Below, piece after piece: positions 7,573 to 13,419 of a stretch of DNA of 25,642 nt. The translations under genes were made by a program, and so were the position numbers. Origin of the DNA: Herminiimonas sp. (GTDB taxonomy: Bacteria; Pseudomonadota; Gammaproteobacteria; Burkholderiales; Burkholderiaceae). The stretch covers positions 1 to 25,642 of the forward strand of contig JACMQD010000113.1 in the NCBI GenBank assembly GCA_014377155.1. The letters are read 5' to 3'. Positions within the stretch are counted from its first letter, which is position 1, and each line of letters begins with the position of its first letter. The notes under the pieces are model-generated. The model did no database searches. It was not told where the DNA came from and saw only the letters and a list, made by a program, of their open reading frames with translations.

Positions 7573-8363
7573 GCGCGCAACGCCTGTTGTCCTGGAAAAA
7601 CCGCTGGACCACCGTCAGCATCGGCATCGTGGCGGCCACCGCCGTGACGGCCGCCGTGGTCGGATTCGTCTGGATTCCCGCGGCCCAGGGCAACGGCCGC
7701 GACCTTGGCTTGTGGGACGCGATCTGCACGGCGGCCGGCACGATCAAGCCGTACCGCCTGCCTTCATCCACGCCGACGGCTGCGGAGCAACCGAGCGCCG
7801 TCGTCGTCACCGCGCAAATGATGCGACCGGCCGATGCATTGTCGATCGGGCGCGGCGCGACGCTGGCGATGCAATGCACTGTCTGCCATGGCGTGCGCGG
7901 CATGAGCATGGCCGGCTCGCCGAACCTGGCCGGCCAGGTCGACGCCGCCGTCTACAAGCAGCTGCGCGACTTCAAGAGCGGCCACCGGAGCAACGCCATC
8001 ATGGCGGCGATGGTCGCGCGCCTGGACGACCGCGCCATGCGCGATCTGTCTGCTTACTATAATTATCTCCCGCGGGAACGCTTGCCGGAAAGCCAGGTGT
8101 CCGCCCGGCCGGTGCCTCAACTGGTCAGCAATGGCGCGCCGATGCGCGGCATCGGCGCCTGCGCTTCGTGCCACGGCGCGGCCGCAGCCAATGCTGCAAT
8201 ACCGCGCCTGAACGGCGAGCCGGCCAGCTACATCACGGCCCAGCTCGAGGCCTTCGCCAGTGGCAGCCGCCACAACGACGCGCATCTGCAGATGCGCAAC
8301 ACGGCGCGCCACATGAGCGCGGAAGAAATCGCTGCGGTGGCTCATTACTACGAAGTGAACTAG
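7569..8363 (+). CDS. Membrane-anchored diheme cytochrome c (oxidase operon, last gene)
   Basis: This is a 264-residue protein. A cytoplasmic start is followed by a transmembrane anchor (about 14-36, VSIGIVAATAVTAAVVGFVW). A linker leads to two cytochrome c domains with CTVCH at 103-107 and CASCH at 198-202; each is followed by a PxLxG-x6-Y-x-QL pattern as in gene 1. It overlaps the subunit I stop by ATGA, so it is translationally coupled to the oxidase. It probably delivers electrons to the CuA site as a bound cytochrome, as in caa3- or cbb3-type complexes. The first residues after the anchor (NGRDLGLWDAICTAAG) resemble the N-terminal segment of other oxidase-linked cytochromes. A GC hairpin (8367-8372 with 8380-8385) follows the stop but lacks a T-run. 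Confidence 0.88.
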   Translation: MSAQRLLSWKNRWTTVSIGIVAATAVTAAVVGFVWIPAAQGNGRDLGLWDAICTAAGTIKPYRLPSSTPTAAEQPSAVVVTAQMMRPADALSIGRGATLAMQCTVCHGVRGMSMAGSPNLAGQVDAAVYKQLRDFKSGHRSNAIMAAMVARLDDRAMRDLSAYYNYLPRERLPESQVSARPVPQLVSNGAPMRGIGACASCHGAAAANAAIPRLNGEPASYITAQLEAFASGSRHNDAHLQMRNTARHMSAEEIAAVAHYYEVN

Positions 8364-8430
8364 CCTGCCGCCTGCGCCCGGCGGCCCATGCATCGTTCAA
8401 CTGGGATTCCCGGATTACGAAGAAGTGGCA

Positions 8431-8462
8431 ATGTCGTACAAGACGATTCTGGTGCAGGTGGA
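8431..8462 (+). pseudogene. Universal stress protein, N-terminal stub cut by an IS
   Basis: ATG at 8431 encodes MSYKTILVQV, the first beta-strand of UspA-family proteins (consensus MSYKTILVHVD). At 8463 the sequence becomes the IS6-type terminal repeat, and the frame closes at a TAG at 8476-8478. The rest of the gene is not found beyond the IS remnants, so it was deleted or rearranged after insertion. The gene probably followed the oxidase operon on the same strand. Confidence 0.6.
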
Positions 8463-8924
8463 GGTTCTGTCGCGGTAGCGCAATGGAGCCCGGCGTCTCT
8501 GAAAGATCGGCGGCGATCAAAATGCGGGTGAATAGAATTGATTGGCTGCCGACGAAGTTTCGTCTTTGATGTCGCCAAGTTGGCCTTTGCGAATCATATG
8601 CATCGTTTCAATGCCAGCGATGATGATCCGGGCACAGCGAAAGGTCTTGAAACCGAGCATCGGTCGCGCAACGCGTTTGATGGCCCGGTGGTCTTTCTCA
8701 ACGATATTGTTGAGGTACCTTGACTGGCGCAGCATGATCGTCAGGCCGCTGTCGGCTTGCATACTGGCGATCGCGGCCGTATGGGAGCCGCTCTTGTCGA
8801 CGGCTACCTTCTCGGGCACATCGTGCAAACCGAAGGCGCGTTCGAAGAAGGCGCGCGCTGCAGCATGGTCGCGCTTGGCGCGCAGCAGGAAGTCAACCTC
8901 TCCATTTTTATCAACGGCCCGGTC
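8463..8924 (-). mobile_element. IS6-family element, 3' part only
   Basis: The element begins at 8463 with GGTTCTGTCGCGGTAGCG, which matches the GGTTCTGTTGCAAAG-type terminal repeat of IS6-family elements. The minus strand then encodes the C-terminal half of the DDE transposase from about 8924 to the TGA at 8517-8519: AVDKNGEVDFLLRAKRDH, DVPEKVAVDKSGSHTAA (second catalytic Asp), LNNIVEKDHRAIKR (catalytic Glu) and SSAANQFYSPAF at the end. The N-terminal HTH and the first catalytic Asp are missing, so it cannot transpose by itself. The break coincides with the start of an inverted second copy of the 3' end. Confidence 0.85.
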
Positions 8925-9013
8925 CGGCAGCCAATCAGTTCTAGTCACTACCGTTATGATCGCCTCCGATCTCGCACAGATCCTTCGCCTCGTTGTGCTA
9001 TCACGACAGAAGC
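8925..9013 (+). mobile_element. Second IS6-type 3' end in inverted orientation
   Basis: Bases 8925-8944 are a near-exact inverted copy of 8532-8551 (19 of 20). On the plus strand GCAGCCAATCAGTTCTAG reads AANQF-stop, the same transposase terminus, with Tyr changed to a stop codon. Similarity continues through GATCGCCTCCGATCT to a diverged terminal repeat ending GACAGAAGC at about 9013. It is the last roughly 90 bp of a different, older IS6 copy, joined head-on to the truncated first copy. Confidence 0.7.
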
Positions 9014-9085
9014 ACGGCGACCCGGAATGCGGGGAAACAACGCCGCACGGCTTTGTACAATCTCGCTTCTAGGTCGCCAGCGATG

Positions 9086-9655
9086 TCAGCGCGGGCCGAT
9101 GCCAGCGCCGATGGCATCACGCAAAGCGCCGCCGAAATTGAGCGATTTTAAGATTTGCAGGCTGTTCACAGTAGCATTGACCACTGTCACACTGCGAATT
9201 GCCTGATTGTCCATCGTGTTCTGAATAACGGTTGCAGCGATCGGATTGCTTGCGCCGGCGATGTCTTGAACGAGGTTGGCCTTGCCGTTTTGAATAATGT
9301 TCGCGCCGATGGAATCGATACTATGGGCAACCGCATTTTGCGACGGCGCAACGCCAGACGTAGCGGCAGCCAGAGCGCCGACATTCAAGCTGGTGGTCGT
9401 GACAAGAGCGCCGTTGACATAGACAGCCCGCTCGATGCCGAATGAGACCTTCAGTCCATTGCCCAAGTCGAAGCCGCCACGCATGTCGGCGAGCCGTTCA
9501 TCAGGCAGCGGCGTCCAGTACTCGCCATCGTGCGCGCCGCCGGTGGCATGTATGTCGGTACTGGCGAGCCCCGCTGCCAGCAGTGCAAACCAGAGGGCCG
9601 GGATGCGCGGTGTGATGCGCGGTGTGATGCACGGCCTGCACCGATCGGGACACAT
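9086..9655 (-). CDS. Exported small protein with MRGG motif and IQN repeats, Fap-like cluster (FapE-like?)
   Basis: This is a 189-residue protein. The N-terminus has a basic, Cys-containing leader with hydrophobic stretch ALWFALLAAGLAS (about 20-32). Residues 50-61, LPDERLADMRGG, resemble the leader consensus cut by C39 peptidases (L-12, L-7, M-4, G-2, G-1). After it come FDLGNGLKVSFGIERAVYVNG and a C-terminal part with spaced I-I-Q-N, V-I-Q-N-T and V-N-A-T-V-N motifs that look beta-helical or amyloid-like. The position after the protease gene fits FapE of the Pseudomonas fap operon, but homology is inferred, not proven. The ATG at 9655 overlaps the protease stop by one base (TGATG), so translation is coupled. 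A short duplicated segment (ITPRITPRI) precedes the hydrophobic core. Confidence 0.75.
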   Translation of the reverse strand: MCPDRCRPCITPRITPRIPALWFALLAAGLASTDIHATGGAHDGEYWTPLPDERLADMRGGFDLGNGLKVSFGIERAVYVNGALVTTTSLNVGALAAATSGVAPSQNAVAHSIDSIGANIIQNGKANLVQDIAGASNPIAATVIQNTMDNQAIRSVTVVNATVNSLQILKSLNFGGALRDAIGAGIGPR

Positions 9656-10386
9656 CAGAAATCTCCGGGACTTAAACGCGGTAGTGCGATCATGCGCATC
9701 TGCTCGCCATTAGCTGAGCCGAGCGGCGCGCGTGGTGCGGCCTGCCAGCTTGTCGTATCGTCGAATTTCGCGCGTTGCGTTTGATTGTGGATAACGAAGA
9801 GCAGGCGCGATTTCCAGATCGATTCGAAGACGCGACGCGGCATCGCGCGGGTGCCACTGGCCGGGTCGCTGATCAGCACGCGATCATCCCGCAGACCCTT
9901 CACCACGACAAAATGATTGTATCCCTTGTCATTCACAAGAACGATCGCCGGCAGTTTCGCGGTCAATAGCTTGTCCAGACCCTGCTCGAAGCCGTCCGCT
10001 TCAAAACCGTGTTGGGCAAGATAGTTTTTCATGTCCAGAAGCGAAAAACCCTGCTGTCGGATGGTCACCTGATCACCCCGGTTGAACATTTCCTCAAACA
10101 CCGCTTGTTCGGTGACCGGGTAATCATATTGATAGGTCAGCAGCGTTGCCACTGCCGCAGAACCGCAGCTGAAGTCGAATTGCTGGATCAGCGTCGACTT
10201 CAACTTGTTTTCCCGCATGCTGGTTAGCGGCACCTGATAGCTATCGCCGGCAAACGATATGTCGCCGGCGACTGCAGGCGACGGGGTGACAGCCGCACTG
10301 GCGACAATCGCCATAGCCGTCGCTGCCACCTTCATCGATCGGGCATAACCGCCAAATGTGGGAAACCGAGTAGGACAAGTGCTCAT
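9655..10386 (-). CDS. Exported stand-alone C39-like cysteine protease (FapD-like)
   Basis: This is a 243-residue protein with a signal peptide (MKVAATAMAIVASAAV, cleavage near residue 40) and one peptidase C39 fold. The catalytic residues are visible: Gln69 and Cys74 in QQFDFSCGSAA, His158 in GYNHFVVVKG and Asp174 in LISDPASG. Classical C39 domains are fused to ABC transporters and cut double-glycine leaders in the cytoplasm; this one has no membrane or ATPase domain and should act in the periplasm. FapD of the Pseudomonas Fap amyloid system has the same size and build. The likely targets are the two neighbouring RGG proteins. The ATG at 10386 overlaps the previous stop (ATGA); the Met at residue 18 is an alternative start nearer the signal peptide. 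Confidence 0.88.
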   Translation of the reverse strand: MSTCPTRFPTFGGYARSMKVAATAMAIVASAAVTPSPAVAGDISFAGDSYQVPLTSMRENKLKSTLIQQFDFSCGSAAVATLLTYQYDYPVTEQAVFEEMFNRGDQVTIRQQGFSLLDMKNYLAQHGFEADGFEQGLDKLLTAKLPAIVLVNDKGYNHFVVVKGLRDDRVLISDPASGTRAMPRRVFESIWKSRLLFVIHNQTQRAKFDDTTSWQAAPRAPLGSANGEQMRMIALPRLSPGDF

Positions 10387-10937
10387 TGCAGTTGGAGATT
10401 GATGATCGTGGCATTTTGAATCAGCACGTTTGCACCGGAATTCTGTATCACGATCGGTATGCCGCTGACGTTGGCAAATGCGCCGGCCGTGATCGAATTG
10501 GCACCTGTCATGATGTTCGTTGCCGTGTTGTCGGCAACGGTACCACCGAGTTTTTGCAGATTGGCGGCGCCCCCGAGTTCGCTGCCGCCGCGCAGCGCCG
10601 AGAGCGTGTCTGCCGGCACCTGTGTACCCGAAGTGAACGGATTTGCCGCCAACGCGTGCTCCGAGGCAGCCTTGTCAACCATCGTCGGCTCTGCATGCAG
10701 GGGGACGACAAACACCGTCATCATCAGCAACACCGTGGCAACCCTGCTGCGCAGCCAGTCGCAGTTTGCAAGGCATGACGCGTGGACGGACCCTGAGATG
10801 CGACCGTCTGCCGGCGCATTGCTGCAACAGCGTGCGAAGCCTTGCATGGAAATCGGTAAAAGCGCGCAGCGTTTCGCCTTCAATCTCGAGTAAGACGGCA
10901 CTGTCGCGGCGGCTGGTATTACTGCTGGATAAAGCAT
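10383..10937 (-). CDS. Exported small protein with LRGG motif and IQN C-terminus, Fap-like cluster
   Basis: With ATG 10937 the product is 184 residues. A signal-like segment VATVLLMMTVFVVPLHA ends near residue 82, which is far from the start, so the true start may be the ATG at 10847 (154 residues). The 10937 start is chosen because AGGAG lies 6 nt upstream. The exported part has VPADTLSALRGG at 107-118, the same spacing as the MRGG motif in the 9086-9655 protein, then SELGGAANLQKLGG and a C-terminus with IVIQNSGANVLIQNATIINL. That tail looks like a short cross-beta or beta-helix segment. It lies between the Gly-rich gene and the protease, with ATGA coupling to the latter. Its function is unknown; nucleator, chaperone or minor fibre subunit are possible. 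Confidence 0.65.
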   Translation of the reverse strand: MLYPAVIPAAATVPSYSRLKAKRCALLPISMQGFARCCSNAPADGRISGSVHASCLANCDWLRSRVATVLLMMTVFVVPLHAEPTMVDKAASEHALAANPFTSGTQVPADTLSALRGGSELGGAANLQKLGGTVADNTATNIMTGANSITAGAFANVSGIPIVIQNSGANVLIQNATIINLQLQ

Positions 10938-10943
10938 ACAAAT

Positions 10944-10948
10944 CTCCT
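10944..10948 (-). promoter_or_regulatory. Strong Shine-Dalgarno upstream of the LRGG gene
   Basis: AGGAG on the minus strand, 6 nt before the ATG at 10937-10935. It is the best ribosome site in the intergenic stretch after the Gly-rich gene and is the main reason for preferring this start over the ATG at 10847. Confidence 0.5.
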
Positions 10949-11088
10949 GAGAAGCCGCCTGCAGCATCTGCTTACCCCGGGTACCGAACTGACGTTCGAT
11001 GCCCGGCAATACAGATTGCACAGGCGTTAGACACAAAGCGCACCTGACCTACCCCGCTGTCACGCAAGGCAGGAGGCCGCAGGAGGTA

Positions 11089-12834
11089 TTACTTACCCAC
11101 GTTAAGGTTCGCCTGAACGTTGACGCTCTGCTGTACCAGACTGGAGATACCACTTTGCTGGTTCATCACCAAGATGCCTGCTGCCGATTGGGCTGCGCTT
11201 GTAATGGTGTTCGACATGTTGAACGTACCTGCATCGACACGGTTTGTTCCACCAGCGCCGCCGGTGCCGCCGTTGCCGGTGCCGCCATTGCCTACGCCAC
11301 CTGCCAGCGTTCCACCGGAGCCACCGGCGCCACCGGTGTTGCCACCGCCGCCAGCGCCACCGCTGCCGCCATTGCCGGCCGTGGCACTACCATTGGTTGC
11401 GCTTCCGTTGGTCGCTGTTCCACCAGTGCTGCCTGCACCGCCGGAGTTTTGCGCCAGCCCGCTATTGCCGCCCGAGCCGCCGGCTGAACCGGATGCGCCA
11501 TTGCCAGCAGTGCTGGTGCCGCTACCACCTGCGCTGCCGGCGCCACCTGCGCCGCTGGCGGCAGCCGTCGCCGTACCGCCAGCGCCACCGCTACCGGCTG
11601 CACCGGCACCCGCCGTGCCGCTTGTAGCTGGGCCGCCGGCCGCACCGGCACCGGCCATGGTCGTTGCAGCCGCGCCCGCGCCAGCCGTGCCACCAGCTGC
11701 TCCCGCACCCCCTGCAGCGCCTGCACCAGCCGTAGCCAGGCCAGCCGTTCCGGTGTTGGCACCGGACGTTGCTGCGCCGGCGGTGCTGGCGCCAGCAGTC
11801 GTACCGGCGATGCTGGAATTGCCACCACTGCCACCGGCCGTAGGTGGCGTACTGGAGGTTCCGGCAGCCGCATTGCCCGAGGCCGGATCAGCTCGCCCGC
11901 CGGTGCTGCCGCCGCCCATCGCACCATTGCGCGCAGTCGCATCGCCACCCGTTGCCCCGCCGCCTGTACCGCCCGATGCACCGTTACCCCCACGTCCGAC
12001 GCCGCCACCCATGCCACCAGTCGACATGCCACCGGTACCGCCCGCGCCGCCCAGACCTGCAGTTGCCGATCCTGAATTACCGCCACCACCGCCATTGCTG
12101 TTGCCGCCTGCTCCGCCATTTCCACCGCGGGTACTGCCGCTCGCACCGCCTGCGCCTCCAGCGCCGCCTGTTGCGCTGGCACTTGTGCCGCCTGCCCCGC
12201 CGTTGCCGCCACTACCGCCTTCGCCGCCACGGCCGCTGGTGGCACCGGTTGCCATACCGCCGGCACCCCCCGCACCTGCCGTGCTGCCACCATTGGTGGC
12301 GCTACCGTTGCTGGATGTGCCGCCAATGGCGCCTGTGGCCCCGGCTCCGCCAGAAGCCGTCGCGCCATTACCCCCGGTACCGGTTGCGTTTCCACCGGTT
12401 CCGTTGCCGGCCGTGCCCCCTGCACCAGTTGCACCATTGCTGTTGCCAGTGTTGAATGGATTGTTGCCGATGTTGCTCACGGCGTTGCCAGTGACCGTGC
12501 CTTGCAGCCGACTCGTCGCCGTCGCCGTGGCCACGTTGAATGCGTTGTTGAAGGTTGCGGTCGAACCATTGTTGATCGCTGCGGTACGGGACGCCTGCGC
12601 CATTGCGTCACCAGAGTTGCGATTCGTGCTGCGGTCGCTCTGGTCCCGGTTATCGCTGCGGTTGCTGCTGTCAGCCTGATTTCGATTGTCCTGCGTCGCC
12701 TGCGCATTTGCACTCGCCAGTGCGCCGGTGCCGCTTTGCGTGGTCGTGGTAGCAGTTGTCGGATCAGCAGCGAAAGCAGTCACGCTGACACCGAATGCGA
12801 CGGCAATTGCCGTTGCGAGAATAGTCCTGTTCAT
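11089..12834 (-). CDS. Exported Gly/Ala-rich low-complexity protein, putative fibre subunit (FapC-like role)
   Basis: This is a 581-residue protein. The signal peptide is MNRTILATAIAVAFGVSVTAFA (cleavage after residue 22). Residues about 45-75 are Asn/Arg/Asp/Ser-rich. Residues 86-124 contain INNGSTATFNNAFNVATATA and SRLQGTVTGNAVSNIGN, which resemble curli/Fap-type repeats. Residues about 132-530 are almost entirely Gly, Ala, Ser, Thr and Asn in GGAGG, GGSGGN and AGAGAA patterns, with no Cys or Trp seen. The last 50 residues form a normal-looking domain, from FNMSNTITSAAQSAAGILV to SLVQQSVNVQANLNVGK. GGAG precedes the ATG at 12834, and a sigma-54 promoter lies about 70 bp upstream. Its export partner is probably the coiled-coil beta-barrel at 15000-16346. 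PE_PGRS-like proteins have similar composition but different ends. A surface or matrix fibre is the best guess. Confidence 0.8.
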   Translation of the reverse strand: MNRTILATAIAVAFGVSVTAFAADPTTATTTTQSGTGALASANAQATQDNRNQADSSNRSDNRDQSDRSTNRNSGDAMAQASRTAAINNGSTATFNNAFNVATATATSRLQGTVTGNAVSNIGNNPFNTGNSNGATGAGGTAGNGTGGNATGTGGNGATASGGAGATGAIGGTSSNGSATNGGSTAGAGGAGGMATGATSGRGGEGGSGGNGGAGGTSASATGGAGGAGGASGSTRGGNGGAGGNSNGGGGGNSGSATAGLGGAGGTGGMSTGGMGGGVGRGGNGASGGTGGGATGGDATARNGAMGGGSTGGRADPASGNAAAGTSSTPPTAGGSGGNSSIAGTTAGASTAGAATSGANTGTAGLATAGAGAAGGAGAAGGTAGAGAAATTMAGAGAAGGPATSGTAGAGAAGSGGAGGTATAAASGAGGAGSAGGSGTSTAGNGASGSAGGSGGNSGLAQNSGGAGSTGGTATNGSATNGSATAGNGGSGGAGGGGNTGGAGGSGGTLAGGVGNGGTGNGGTGGAGGTNRVDAGTFNMSNTITSAAQSAAGILVMNQQSGISSLVQQSVNVQANLNVGK

Positions 12835-12902
12835 AAGATCTCCATGGCTTTTAAACAATCGAAGGGTGGCGTGTTGGGTGGTAGTTCCAACCTTGTCGAT
12901 TT

Positions 12903-12918
12903 AGCAAAAGTAGTGCCA
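12903..12918 (-). promoter_or_regulatory. Sigma-54 (-24/-12) promoter of the Gly-rich gene operon
   Basis: On the minus strand TGGCACTACTTTTGCT matches the RpoN consensus TGGCAC-N5-TTGCW at every core position, with the GG and GC pairs correctly spaced. Transcription would start near 12892, giving a leader of about 58 nt before the ATG at 12834. A sigma-54 activator gene lies 500 bp upstream. A diffuse dyad, CGCTTAA (12960-12966) and TTAAGCG (13003-13009), lies where an upstream activator site could be, but that is weak. Confidence 0.8.
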
Positions 12919-13419
12919 AAGGCTTCCCTTTCGATCACCTTCGCGTTGTTTCACAGGGACGCTTAACAAAAAGATCATTCGACTCATCGCACAGTTGGAT
13001 TTTTAAGCGAATGCACTACACTGGATCCGCTGGAAATGTCCCACGTGCGTTACGGCCCGAAGGAATGAAGACGCAGTCGGAGACGATGTTTTCGGAAGCG
13101 GCAGAGAGCAAATGGCACGTTGTGGGCAATGAATATTTCTGGCCGACAGCAAAAAAAACCGACACACGGGTGTGACACTGTTTTCGTGGATGCTCAAGCC
13201 GATATGCGTCCCGCCTACGTGCTGCCGATAAAAAACGTAGTGAAATCGTGAACGCAAAAAGCCGATGCGCGCCGCGTCATACGCGGTCGCTGACAAGGGC
13301 TCCACGCAACCGCGCCGAGCACCGTTTCTGACCAGGTGCGCGGCAAGCCCCGTCCTTCAGGGCGGGGAGGATGTCAAAGTATCATAGCTGAGGGGGATGC
13401 CTTCGAGGCGAATTGAAGC
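12919..13419. other. Intergenic region between Gly-rich gene and activator
   Basis: About 500 bp with no convincing gene. A 100-residue open frame on the minus strand (13003-13305) has no recognisable domain. The part next to the promoter (12940-13010) is AT-rich and may carry activator sites; the part near 13345 holds an IS200/IS605-like hairpin. Confidence 0.5.
13345..13377 (+). repeat. IS200/IS605-type right-end hairpin remnant
   Basis: The sequence AAGCCCCGTCCTTCAGGGCG, continuing GGGAGGATGTCAA, has an 8-bp stem (CCCCGTCC with GGGCGGGG, one G-U) and a TTCA loop. This GCCCCG-loop-CGGGGAGGATGTCA pattern is the familiar right end of many IS605/IS1341-type elements, where it also forms the 3' part of the TnpB guide-RNA scaffold. 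No tnpA or tnpB remnant is recognisable next to it, so it is a solitary end. Confidence 0.55.

Noticed and set aside
8367..8385. GC hairpin after the oxidase operon as an intrinsic terminator
   Set aside because: The stem is only 6 bp with a 7-nt loop and no following T-run.
11292..12437. 381-residue Val/Ala-rich frame on the minus strand
   Set aside because: Out-of-frame shadow of the Gly-rich repeats. The real frame has the signal peptide, ribosome site and sigma-54 promoter.
11244..12440. Possible CRISPR or tandem-repeat array in the repetitive DNA
   Set aside because: The repetition follows codon-level Gly/Ala/Ser modules of varying length; there are no constant repeats with unique spacers.
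11120..12679. 519-residue Pro/Ala/Val-rich open frame on the plus strand
   Set aside because: It is the antisense of the Gly-rich gene: GGC/GCC repeats give Pro/Ala on the opposite strand and suppress stops. There is no ribosome site or family resemblance.
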